Source of the DNA: Sceloporus undulatus
Taxonomy: Eukaryota > Chordata > Lepidosauria > Squamata > Phrynosomatidae
Length of the DNA: 64,000 bases
Assembly: GCF_019175285.1 (NCBI RefSeq)
Contig: NC_056529.1
Location: 732,455 to 796,454 of the forward strand
Direction: 5' to 3'
Translations under genes and position numbers: made by a program
Shown here: piece after piece, positions 28,130 to 39,200 of the stretch
Layout: each line of letters opens with the position of its first letter
How positions within the stretch are numbered: the first letter of the stretch is position 1
Notes under the pieces: generated by a model
Told to the model about the DNA's origin: nothing
Database searches by the model: none
What the model saw: the letters and a program-made list of their open reading frames with translations, nothing else

Positions 28130-28340
28130 CACAAAATGTGCATGTGGTTGATTTGAGTAGAAAGACAACATTTTCGGTGCAGTATTTTTTTTCTGTGCAT
28201 AAATATTCTTTTCTACACAGAAAATACAGTGCCCTGTTCCGAAAATGCTGTTTTCCCTGCAAATTTCATGCAGAAAAGTCCTGAATTGTGAATAAACTTG
28301 GGAAACATTTTCAAAAATTTTCTTACAGCAGAAAAAAAAT
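28130..28340. repeat. Degenerate TTTTCTGTGCAGAAAA-type repeats
   Basis: The phrase TTTTC(T)GTGCA and its complement recur at irregular spacing. It resembles the minisatellite at 40175-40335. Confidence 0.4.
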
Positions 28341-29699
28341 TACTCATTTCTCCTTTCAAAAGGAAACGTAATGATGTGTTATATCCCTAGTTATTGCCCT
28401 AGCCAGCAGACTCAGTGGTGATGGGAGTTGCAATCCAACAGCATCCAGAGGTTCGTAAAGGACTTCCCCTTTCGTTACAGATTAGGCTCCGGTCTCCATC
28501 ATTGAAACAGATGGGATGCCAATGGAACTAAAGTAGGCAGTTTCCTAGGTCCCTGAACTGTTTCAAGTGAACATGTGTTCAGAAAAGGCTAGAGATCTGA
28601 AGCATCGCTCTTTGTGTACACTAACATTAATTTCCAATGCGTTATATTTATGCCGTTGTTTGATATAGGACCGGACCCTTCAGCCGCCTATATCCTGTAA
28701 CGGCTGTTTGCTTAGGAGATAGTGCTCCAAATCTATATTGTCTGTCTCGGTCTCCAACGTATGCGCATACGCATATGCACACAATTTCTTTGCAATTATT
28801 CCTAAAGGTCCCACCCGCCATATCAGGCTTTGACTCTGAAATCTCAAGGAATGAGAAACTGTTGACTTAGCTGAGGAAAAAGACGCCAGCATAGCAAGGA
28901 AGGGAGAAGGTCAATGGTTGCACAAAGTGGCTCCCGGTTGACCCTCTCTAGGTTTTAGTCCAAGCTTTAAAGGCGGTGTCCAAGGTTATGAACCTATTTT
29001 GGAGTTTGATGGTGGAGGTGTTTTGCGACTGGAGGTTCTAGTCTAAAGGTTTTTCTGTCAGCCATTCTGCAGCCCAAGTGTTTGCGCTGTTGTCACAGCA
29101 GCTCTGGGTATATTTTCTGGGATGGACAAATATGTTCCCAAATCCCTTGCCTCTTGAAATACCCATCCTGTTGGTTTCTGGATTGCAAAGTACTATTAGG
29201 TGAAGAATCTGCAATGTTGTTGGAAACATAAGGACGCTTTATTGATCTCTGTGTGTTTTCTGGATGACGGCGGTGGCTCTCAGGGAGTGGGTCAGGTCAC
29301 CCAGATCCTCAGCCTTGGTTCAAAAATCATTTCCCTCCCTCCTTTTCCAGATTCTGGTTCCCATTTTGATTCCTTCCATCCAAATGTACTGACAAGGACC
29401 AACAGACTGGCAAAGTCTCCAAGTTATGCTTCTCTAGTATGCAATGAATCATAACCTTGTGACCGTTGTGCATGAAATTGTGCATTCTCTGTGATGCCAA
29501 AGCCACAGATGCTGGTGCAATGTCAGGAATAATCTCTTCTAGAACATGGCCACATAGCCTGAAAAAAACCACAAAAATCGGTTGTGACCTTTGTTTTCTT
29601 CAGAGGCTGAGAGACTGTGTCACCCTCAAAGCGACTGAGTGGGTTTCCAAGGCTCAGTTGGGATCTAAAGGCTAGTTTCTCAGAGTCCAGCACTGAAAC

Positions 29700-29842
29700 T
29701 TTCCCTTGCCTTTCCCTAAGGCTGAGAGAGTGTGATCTGCCCACTATCATCCACTGGGTTTCAAGGACTGAATACAGATTTGAACCCAGGTCTCCAGAGT
29801 CATGGTCGAACACTCAAACCACTATGCTATGCTGGCTCTTGC
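29700..29842 (-). repeat. tRNA-derived SINE
   Basis: Antisense copy: GGCTGAGAGAGTGTGATCTGCC, CACTGGGTTTC, GATTTGAACCC (B box complement), GTCGAACACTCAAACCACTATGC (A box complement). A second, more decayed antisense piece lies at 29585-29660. Confidence 0.85.
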
Positions 29843-29844
29843 AC

Positions 29845-31090
29845 CATATGCCAACCATTTCCTAATATTTTTTGACTATTCGTTCCATCTTGAATAAAAT
29901 CATGATAAAGGATAAATCAGAATCAAGCAAATTTATCTATCTCCATAAATAAATTTGTTTAATTGACACATCTGTTGGGGAAAAGAAATCACTTGACAGC
30001 TTCAAACAAAGACTGGGAAGCACTGATCAAGTATCTAGAAAATGAATGGAGTCCAAATATGAAGATAGGTTTGGGATGAGACACACACACACACACACAT
30101 ATACACAAAAAATGTGATAGACATACTTGTTGCATTGCAACAGCTAGAGATAAAGGGATTTAAGAAGAATTTAAGAAACATAAGAGTCAGATTTACATGA
30201 AGAATACTGAAGTCTTCTCCATAATTGAGATAAAGAACCAGATATGCAAAAGAGTGAAGCAGATTTTGTTTGCCAGTGTCTTGTAGTATATTCATCGAAT
30301 GGCATATATGGTTGTTTAATTTAGGACAGGATAGAGATAGTTTTAAGTGTTAATTGTATTGTACGTTTTATTGGGTATTGTATATTGGTGTTATTTTTTG
30401 TGGTTTGTTGATTTGTGTTGTTGTTGTTGTTTGCAGATATGTTTTTAATTTTAAAAAAGTGAATTAAACGAATTGCAGTGTATGGATATGAGGCTAAGGT
30501 GCATCCAAATGAAAAGACCTATGGAAAGCAGCCCCAGCATCCTCCCTGTTGAAACCCCCTTCTTGAGCTGCCAAAAGCCCTTTGCCTTTTTGGTGGAAGG
30601 AGAGCCGGGGAGGGAAAACCTTCCCATTCCTCTCCCGATGGAGCGAAGGCACCTCTTGTCTTATAAAAGAGGCATAAAAGCCTCCCATCTCAGCAGCTCC
30701 CAGGCTCTCCATCAACTTGATTGCAAAAGGCCAAAGCCACAGAAAGTCCAAAGAGAATGATGAAAATCGCAGGGAGAGGGATTTGTCTTGTCTCCCCTTT
30801 CCAACAGTTTTATGGCTTTGCTGCTGCTGCGTTTTATTGTTTTATGAAGGATGATGCGATGCGATGTGTTGTTTTCATTATATGATATTTTTTGGTATTA
30901 AAAGAAAAGAACATATACTATATTATAGGCTGCCCTGAAGTCTGCCAGGATGAAGGGTACTCTAGAAATTCCTTAAATTAATCTCTTTCACTTGCTATTT
31001 CTCTCTCTCTCTCTCTCTGCCCCTCAGTCATTTTGCAAAATACTAGAAAATAGAGAAGGAACACTAGAAAGCAAAGTATTGCTGGTTATG
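29845..31090. other. Intergenic sequence with no recognised gene
   Basis: AT-rich DNA with a CA array (30080-30099) and a TTG run near 30417-30434. Confidence 0.5.
30080..30099. repeat. CA microsatellite
   Basis: Ten AC units. Confidence 0.9.
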
Positions 31091-31096
31091 AGGTCG

Positions 31097-31150
31097 TACT
31101 GCAGCCACACTGCAGAAATAATCCAGTTCCATACCACTTTAAATGCTGGG
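31097..31150 (+). repeat. Palindromic MITE family 3, end fragment
   Basis: CACACTGCAGAAATAATCCAGTTCCATACCACTTTAA is the terminal part of the family seen in full at 57630. Confidence 0.7.
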
Positions 31151-31350
31151 GTTTGGTTCCAGGGCACCCCACAGACTGTAGTAATGGTGTAGTAAAAGGA
31201 CATTGCTTATAGAAAATGGCAAAACCAAGGTTTGCTTTTTGGAATCTAAAAAAAGAATGTATAATTTCCAAGTTGTGCACCGTTGAATCCGGAATCCGTG
31301 AATGCAAAAAGCTGGCTGTAAAATCATTTAAAGGTTTAAAAGATAAAGCG
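31145..31350 (+). mobile_element. Tigger-like (TcMar) non-autonomous element, decayed
   Basis: Shares GGTTCCAGGGCACCCCACAGA, ATGGTGTAGTAAAAGGACA and CAAGGTTTGCTTTTTGGAAT with 7905-8132. Confidence 0.55.
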
Positions 31351-31356
31351 CATGCA

Positions 31357-31382
31357 TGCACACACACACACACACACACACC
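31357..31382. repeat. CA microsatellite
   Basis: About 12 CA units. Confidence 0.9.
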
Positions 31383-33280
31383 ACATAAGAAACTCCCCAT
31401 GAGCAATAATACATTAAAGGCATGTTTGAACATGCCTGGTGGGGAAAAGAGAGCCAAGAGAAATGCAAGGGAGCTCCAAAGGTTCGGAGCAGCTGCCGAG
31501 ACGGCTGCAAATGCAGTTCATTACTCTCTGGCTGTGTTTTCTGCCTGTTTTGCTTGTGTTCCTGCAGACATGATACACACCCCCAACAAGAAACCTCCCT
31601 GAAGTTTCTTACCTGAGCAATATACATTGCTCAGGAATACATAGATATACCAGAACAATATACATTGCAATACATCTGCTGCTGCAGTTAAGATCCATGA
31701 CAATAAGGTTTTAGTAAATGATTAGGCCTTTACTATTTGTGTATGCAGTTATATTTCATATCTATATTTTATATTTACATTTATATCCATATTTTTACTG
31801 GTGTCTGTATCTTACTAATGTTCATAGTATGTATGTATTTTATATAATCATACGAACTTGGGAACATGGTCATTTAATGTGGCCATTGACCACATTAAAA
31901 CGATGGATTGACTGAGCAATATACATTGCAATGTACCTGAGCGATACGCAATATATATGGGATCCAGGCCTAAACCCGAACCTAAGCAATAATACATGGA
32001 AAGCATGCTTGAACGGCAAAGTCTGTGCCCATTGGGGAAAGGAGAGCCGGGAGGAGGCCAGCCAGGTTTCCATGCAAGGGATGAGTCTATTGATTCTATG
32101 CTTCTATGAAATGCAATGGGTTACTCCAGGCCAATGTGCACCTAGAGAGAACTGGCTGCGCTTGGGAAAAAAGGGGCTGCTTTCCACCTGTTTTGCTGGT
32201 GCTCCTGCCCTCTGCACCTTGGCCGCCTCCTGCCTTGGTTGGCAAGCAGACTTGGCTCCCAGCTCTGAAAAGAAAATATATCCTTGAACCATAGAACCGC
32301 CCAGAGGAATAAACACCTTTCATCCCTCCCTTTGCTGAAACAACCCCCCTCCTGTCCCTTTGGCTAATAATACAGCCTTTTCTTTGAAAAAGAAGAGAGC
32401 AGCACAATTCCTCTCTCCCCTTCCCTTCTCTTCCTAAAGCCCTTCTTCTCCTGTGCCACAGGTCAAGGAGGGAGTGTGCCAAGGTTTTGCTGAGATAAGG
32501 GAAACGCTTTCCAGCGCACAGAGCCAGGGCCATTCTTCCTGAGGAACCTGGTGGTGGACAGGTGAGTGGGTAGCCAGCCCTGCCAGGAAGGACCGGACGG
32601 ACCTCACGGACCTGGAGGACAAGGTGGGCCTGAAGGTGAGTCCCTGGTGCGACGTTGGAGGCTCAGATCAGCATTATGCGTTTGCTTGCACCTTTGCTTG
32701 GTTGGGGATTTGCGGAGAATGCTCAAGAGAGGATGCAAGAAGGTGCGGAAAGGTTGGTTTTCTTTTTGAAGGGTTCTTGCAGACATTGTCCAAGAGCTAA
32801 CAACTGGTTCTCCATCCATTTATTTACCTCGAAGTCCTTTCCCATTATTCCTGTAGCTCTCTTCCAAAACAACCCCAATGGTTCACAGAGAGTAAGCAAC
32901 CTCACAGTTGTGCGACAACCACATTAGGACAACTGCATGAATCCCACTTAACGCAAACAAACAACTGTCGCAAGCATGATACATGGTTGCTTTTTTAAAA
33001 AAGTTGGTCACCCATCCTTTACGAAGTTATTATTTCTGATTGGAAAGCTTACTGGAATGCATGAGTTTTTCCTACCTTCCAAAGACAAGCAGAGATAGAG
33101 CTAAGCAGGAGATGAAGCGCAATGTCTTGGAAATGTTCTTCTCTGCTGGGACAGGAATATGCAAGCTTTGGAGTGATACAGAAGTCTTCTTTGGGAGAAG
33201 AGAAAGCGAGTTTATTCTCTGCCAGTGCATAAGTAGAATTGATAAAGGGAAGGTAGCTATATCATAGAAGAGCTATGTCT
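31383..33280. other. Intergenic sequence, possible upstream exon region
   Basis: No repeat recognised over most of it. Two strong donor-like sites, CAG|GTGAGT (junction 32560/32561) and AAG|GTGAGT (junction 32635/32636), could belong to a non-coding first exon of AQP8, but nothing proves it. Confidence 0.35.
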
Positions 33281-33282
33281 TA

Positions 33283-33400
33283 TAATCACAGAGTTGGAAG
33301 AGACCTCAAGGACCATCCATTCCCTGCAGGAAGACACAGTTCAATCCCTTCTGACAGATAGCTATCCAGCCTCAGTTTTAAAAACTTCCTAAGAAGCTAA
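33283..33400 (-). repeat. CR1 LINE 3' end
   Basis: AATCACAGAGTTGGAAGAGACCTCAAGGACCATCCA and TATCCAGCCTCAGTTTTAAAA are the complement of the CR1 3' UTR and last codons. Confidence 0.85.
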
Positions 33401-33444
33401 ATGGTGTGGAAGGAATAGTTGAAAGATATTGAGTTGTTGTTTTT

Positions 33445-33715
33445 TTTAACTAAGGAGAAGACAAGACTGAGAACTGTTATGAGAGATCTATACAGTACTT
33501 AAATATCTGATGTCACATCATTTAAAAGACAGAGCAAGCTTGTTTTCTGCTGCTCCAGAGAATAGGACTTGGGCTGATGGATTCAAAGTGGAAGAAAAGA
33601 GATTTTGTCAAAACATTAGGAAGGACTTCTCGACTTTGATAGCTATTTGGTGATGAAATAGGCTGCCTGGGAAGGTGAAGGCGCTTCTATCCTTGGAGGT
33701 CTTTAAGCAGAAGTT
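33445..33715 (+). repeat. CR1 LINE 3' region
   Basis: Decayed plus-strand match to the segment GAGCAAGCTTGTTTTCTGCTGCTCCAGAGA (ASLFSAAPE) through CTTGGAGGTCTTTAAGCAGA (LEVFKQ). Confidence 0.85.
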
Positions 33716-33929
33716 CTCTGGGCTAACTTACGTAGAAGTAAAACCCTCAACACACAGTGTGTGATTTGCTTCTGATCTCTAAATCAGGGCTGGAATTGTG
33801 TGGACTTCCATGTGTTGTTAAATTGCAACACCCATCAGACCTAGCTGCTCTGTTTTGGTTATCTTATCCTGTTTATTTGAGTGTGTTCAGTGTTCCAATA
33901 TTGATTAATAAAGTTAAACAATAATCATA

Positions 33930-34095
33930 TGGAGGGCCACACAGTTTCCCCATCACTCCTCTAAACCACAGTTTGAGGAGGTTATTTGTTTGGATGACAA
34001 GTCCCAGAATCCCCCAGCCAACTGGGATATTCTGGCTCTTGTTGTCCAAAAGAAGGAGTGTCACCAAACTCAAGTCTGGACATGATAAGATCAAG
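33930..34095. repeat. Decayed palindromic MITE
   Basis: GGAGGGCCACACAGTTTCCCCATC and ACAAGTCCCAGAATCCCCCAGCC with a partial mirror AACTGGGATATTCTGG...TTGTTGTCC. Confidence 0.45.
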
Positions 34096-34394
34096 CAGCC
34101 CACAAATGTGGGTTTTTGCCAAGAAAACAGAACCAAAGAAGTCACTAGGATGTTTGGAAAATAATCTTCAATGTGTGGGTTCCAGCAGAGAACAAAAATG
34201 CCATTATTAGCTTCATCAAACAAGGCTTTCATGTACTGCGCATCCCACCGCACATCTGCACCTGACATCTGGCAATGAAGGCTTATCCATACAAACTATT
34301 AAATATTTCTGTTACTTCTAAAGTGCCTTTGCACAAACCCTTCCTAACCACTCTCTCCCAGTTCACAGAGCCAGAGAGCAAAAAGTGCATCCTC

Positions 34395-34605
34395 ACTGCA
34401 AAAAATAATCCAATCTGACATCACTTTTACTGCCATGGCTCAACGCAATCTGTTTCTGGGAACTGTAGTTTAGTGTGGCACCAGAGTGCTCTGACAGAGG
34501 AAGCTAAATGTCGCCCAAAACTACAGCCCCCAGAATTTCGTAGCATTGAGCCATAGCAATTAAAGTGGTGTCAAAGTGGATTGTTTCCACAATGCAGATG
34601 CAGCT
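34395..34605. mobile_element. Palindromic MITE family 3
   Basis: CACTGCAAAAAATAATCCAA..., ACTTTTACTGCCATGGCTCAA..., GGAACTGTAGTTTA are mirrored by AACTACAGCCCCCAGAATT, GCATTGAGCCATAGCAATTAAAGTGG and TTGTTTCCACAATGCAG. Confidence 0.85.
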
Positions 34606-34689
34606 ACTGTGCCTTAAATTGAAATGCATGCTTTTGTATTCCAAATCTGCTGCATTTAGCCACTTGGTTGGCTGACTGTTCAGCTCAGA

Positions 34690-34710
34690 ATAGATAGATA
34701 CTATAGATAG

Positions 34711-34747
<37 letters not shown>

Positions 34748-34748
34748 T
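34690..34748. repeat. GATA/GA microsatellite
   Basis: GATA units passing into GA units. Confidence 0.95.
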
Positions 34749-35404
34749 CTTTTTCAGATTGCAGCTTTCAGAGATTCTGGGATTTGTCGTGCAAAAAGGA
34801 AACCTTTGCCAGCTTTGGCATGCCTCTCTGTATGTGTGGGAAAGACAGAGGTTGCATGGTTGTGATGGCTTGTTAATTCTCCCTGGGAACTCCATGCTCT
34901 GATGCCCACAAGCTCCCAGAAATACTTGGCTGGCTCCTCTTCTAAACTTAAACCCAGGGTGAGATGAATCTTGGATTGATCCATCAAGATCATCGCCTTG
35001 ACCTGAAGGTTGTTGCCTATCGATTTCTTTTCTCCCTGCCTTGAAGGACTCTTTCACAGTCTGTGTGCATGCATAGGGGAGGCAGGCAAGGATCAAACAA
35101 TGGGGGCATAGCTTTGCCAAGGCCATGCCCCAAGTTCGGAACACAGCGGCCCAAGAGATTGACAAGAGGCCTTGGCCAGGTTTCCAGAGTCCATTGTCCC
35201 ACTTCGGGGAGGCATACCTCAGTCCGCCTGACCTGGCAGCCTCCACTGGGCCCTGGCCAGGGGCTTGGGAAGTTACTATTGAAAAGTAATTCGGGAGTCC
35301 AGTGTCACAGTGTTAGGCCAAACTGTAAAGGCGCTCCCCAAAGTGTTCATCTCTCTTCCCATAGAGACCTGGAGAACTCCTTGAATGCAACGTTATTAAC
35401 TCCA
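34749..35404. other. Intergenic sequence upstream of AQP8
   Basis: No repeat recognised. Overlapping frames on both strands lack family features. Confidence 0.4.
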
Positions 35405-35637
35405 ATATGCAGAGAGATCTTGTAGCACCTTAGAGATTAACTGAAAGAAAGAAATTGGCAACATGAGTTTTGGATTAGACTAAAGTCTGCATCCTCAAAT
35501 GCATTTGGGAAGTATCTGGTGCAAATGCATCTGAGGAAGTAGACCTATGCCTAGGAAAGCTCATGTTGCCAACTATTCTTTCACTTAGTCTCTCTATATA
35601 CTAATTCTGCAGACTAACATGGCTATATCTTTGAACT
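35405..35637. mobile_element. Palindromic repeat (foldback family 2) just upstream of AQP8
   Basis: Left arm CAGAGAGATCTTGTAGCACC...AACTGAAAGAAAGAAATTGGCA, right arm TGTTGCCAACTATTCTTTCA...CAGACTAACATGGCTATATC. It ends about 100 bp before the AQP8 ATG and so may overlap its promoter or 5' UTR. Confidence 0.8.
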
Positions 35638-35739
35638 CTGTTATTAACTCTGCTACCTAGGTTGCAGAATTGCCTTTTGTGTTTGCTGAGTTTGCTGCCT
35701 GGGCATCAAGAAACAAACCTTGTGTTCCAGGTTGGCATC

Positions 35740-36218
35740 ATGTCGGACATGGAATTTGGGCAGATGTCCATCAAGGAATCCGAACTAGATGGCAAAGGCC
35801 TCTCCGCTCGCCCCCACTGGTTCGAGCGTTATGTCCAGCCTTGCGTTGGGGAGCTGGTGGGCTCTACCTTCTTCATCTTCATCGGCTGCACTTCAGTCAT
35901 TGAGAATTCGGAGGGCACTGGGAGGCTGCAGCCGGCACTGGCCCACGGACTGGCCCTGGGGCTGACCATTGCTGTCCTGGGGAATATCAGGTGAAGACTA
36001 CAACACCCAGAATCCCCCACCACCTGCATAATAGAACCCCATTATCCATCAACCACAGGCCATTTTAGCTGGGGATTCTAGGAATCACAGTCTAGAAAAC
36101 TTTACAAGTTTGTTTATTTGTTCAGTCCATACCTTGCCTTTCTTTTGCAGCGAGACCAAAGATGGCTTACGGTAATTTAAAATAAAATACCGTAGCTAAA
36201 ATGTTACAATATGAGGTT

Positions 36219-36257
<39 letters not shown>

Positions 36258-39200
36258 CAGCTGTTCTATTAAAAGCACATGGTTTAAATTAGCTTAGTAT
36301 GCATTTAGCTTTGAACTTTGCCCACCTTGTTGATTTCCTTTGACTGGAAGGATGAATCCCTGTTGAGGATTAACCTTTTCGAAGAAAAACGTTTACGGAG
36401 GAACAGGTGAGGTTCCCGCCACCATCTGAGCCTTAAGACCTTCCCAACCTCATTCTCCAGGAAGGATGGCGTCAACAAGTCCTTTCTGGCCATCCTTCTC
36501 TGCCATCAAGGGCTTATAGGGCTTGCACTTTATCTGGTGGACCAAAGGCTCTGCTAGCTTTTCCTATCATATGGAGCCTGGTCTGCTAAGGATTTTGGAG
36601 AGACCCCTTTCCAAACTGCAGAGCCAGCAGATGGAGCAAATCCCTGCCTAAGCCGCCTGTGCAATGCAGTGTTCCTTTCCTGTCATTAAAGCTAGCTGGT
36701 AGTTATTAATATCAGGACTTAGTGTTTGCAGAGGACTTTCCCATTGCTTCTCAGGGATTATCCACCTCCAGGACCGATAACAACCTCCTAAAGTTGGAGT
36801 GGAAAACTTTGGTCAGTTGAGAGGCCAAATTCCTGCTCCCAAGACTGGTCAGCGGAGAGGTGCAAAATACCCCAAATGACAAAAATAGCCAAATAAATGG
36901 GGTGAATGGGTTGTAGCCCCTCAGGACTGGCAAGAAAGTGAAATTCATGGTGCATCTACGTGATAGAAATAATGCGGTTCAACACAAAAACATTCAGGTC
37001 TCTCCCTGGCTGCCTTGACAATGTTGGTCCCCCTTTCTTCCCTTTTTCCTTGCAGTGGAGGCCATTATAACCCGGCAGTTTCCCTGGGGGCCTGGCTGGT
37101 CGGTGGGCTGAACATGGTGATGGTCATCCCATACTGGATCTCCCAGCTCTGTGGGGGGCTGATCGGAGCTGGTCTCGCCAAGGTACAAGGGTCTGCGATG
37201 GGGAAGGAAAAGCGGGGAGCAGCTGCCTCTGCTGTAATGGAATCCTATACTTGGGATCCATCCGCACCACACAGTTATACTACTACGATTCCACTATAAC
37301 TGCCATAGCAACATATCCTGAGGAACACTGGAATTGGCAATTTAAAGAGGGGTATTTCATGGCATAGCGGCTTGAGTGTTGGACTATGACTCTGGAGACC
37401 ACAGTTCAATTCCCCGCTTGACCATAAAAACTCATGGTGACCTTAGGCTAGTCACGCTCTCTCAGCTTCAGACAAACTCCATGATAGTTATTCTTATTAT
37501 AGTTTATTTCTATAGCGCTGTAAATGTAGGTTCCCCATAGGGTCGCCATAAGTCAGAAATGACTTGAAGGCACATTATAACAACAAATTTAGAATTCTTA
37601 GTACCTCTCCAAACTACAAATCCCAGTATCCCATAGGATGCAGCCATGGTGGTTAAAGTGGAACCATAGTGCTATAACTGTCATGCAAAAGAGACCTTCA
37701 TCTCAATCATAACCAAGCCACAGAATCAATGGCATGGATCCATGTGTTAACTCAACTATGGATCTGATAGGTCTTTTTGAGCTGGGACTCACCAACCTAG
37801 TGGCCAGTGAGGAGGTGAATCCTCTTCGGATGTTAGTCCAAACTTTTATGGGTCGTATCTAAGATGCTGGAAGCTTTGGGGTTGGCTCTGCACCTAGACT
37901 AACTCCACTAATGTCTGGATTAAGCCTTGGACCAGATCCACCAGATCTTATCATGGAGCACTATCAGTATGTGTAGGTCCAGAATGGGGAACCGGAAACA
38001 AATCTTGGACCTTCTCTCCCATAGGCCATGTCAGACTGGCAAAGATATGAGAATGCCACAGGGGCAGCGTTCACCACCATCACCTCCGATGAGCAACTCC
38101 CAGCCGCCGTCCTGGGGGAGATTGTGATGACCATGTTCTTGGTCATGGCTGTCTGCATGGGAGCCATCAATGAGAAGACCAAGGGCCCCCTGGCCCCCTT
38201 CTGCATTGGCTTCACTGTCACAGCGGACATCCTTGCAGGGTGAGTGTTTCCTTGAACCAAAAGAAAAATATGAACAGACATTGCTGGGTGGTTGAGAGAT
38301 CTAGAGAGCCAGTAATAGTTTAAGCATAGGACTCTGGAGATCCGGGTGCAATTCCCCACTTGGCCATGGAAATCCACTGAGAGATCTTGAGCAAGTCACA
38401 TCCTCTCAGCCCCAGAGATCCCCATGATAGCTTTACCTTAAGGTCTCCATAAGACAGAAATGACTTGAAGGCACACAACAACAAAAGAGCTCTCTAAGAT
38501 GCTGAAGTCTATTCCAACATATGGTCACCTTTTCCTAGGGTTTTCTTGACCAGATTTCTTTACAAAACTTTTGCTGACCATTGCTTTCCTCTGAGGCAGA
38601 GAGAGGGAAACATACCCAAAGTCCCCAAAATCCTTGTTCAGGAAAGCTGGAGTCCACCTGAATACCTTACGAATGTTGAATGTTATAAGAGAGAGTTGGT
38701 ATTTTCTCCTCGTGTCTTCAAAATATATGTACTGCATATATATGCCGAAATACTAAATTCCAATGGCTTCTAATTTTTCTGGCAGGGAACACATTTTCTT
38801 GAGAACAAGAAAAAAAGGGAGAGTTTTGCATAGGGGGGAAATGTGTATTTTTCTGCAAGAAAAAGTGATGGCAAATCTGCAAAGTACAAATATTGAGTGA
38901 GAATTGTGCAGCAATCTTTGTGTTCTGCAGCAGGGAGAAAACTAAAGGCAATGCTTCACTGTCTCTTCTGTGAGTGAATAGTGCGCTGACAAATATGAAG
39001 CTGCACATCCCTGTCATCTGCCAATGTGGCCCAGCCATTTGGGAGAGAAAACGCCAGGCAAAAGAGACGGAGGATGGATTTAATCTGCAGCAGCTTCTGC
39101 CACTCAAGCTTTTGAGCAGGTTTCAGAAATATTTTGGCAAATGGCTTGGCAAGGGTGGTAAAACGGCCGGAGCCACGTGGGCATGAAAGGCCTTGGAAAA

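Larger units (their letters stand above)
27206..29560. other. Intergenic sequence, mostly unassigned
   Basis: Contains a GATA-like patch (27362-27378), a small hAT-like palindrome (27988-28072) and the TTTTCTGTGCA-rich patch (28130-28340). I see no gene. Confidence 0.45.
35991..37055. other. AQP8 intron 1
   Basis: Contains a short ACTACAACACCCAGAATCCCCC palindrome-type piece (35996-36100), an antisense L2 tail (36105-36215) and an AAT array (36221-36256). The rest is unassigned. Confidence 0.55.

Noticed and set aside
32096-32533. Minus-strand frame of 145 codons
   Set aside because: Low-complexity basic peptide with no family features. Overlapping frames of similar length occur on the other strand.
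33873-34268. Minus-strand frame of 131 codons starting MSGADVRWD
   Set aside because: The middle part runs through a decayed MITE. I cannot tie the N-terminal part (FDEANNGIFVLCWNPH) to a family, so I do not call a gene.
35662-35739. N-terminal extension of AQP8 from 35662
   Set aside because: The frame opens with TTG and not ATG, and a likely splice acceptor lies between it and the ATG at 35740.
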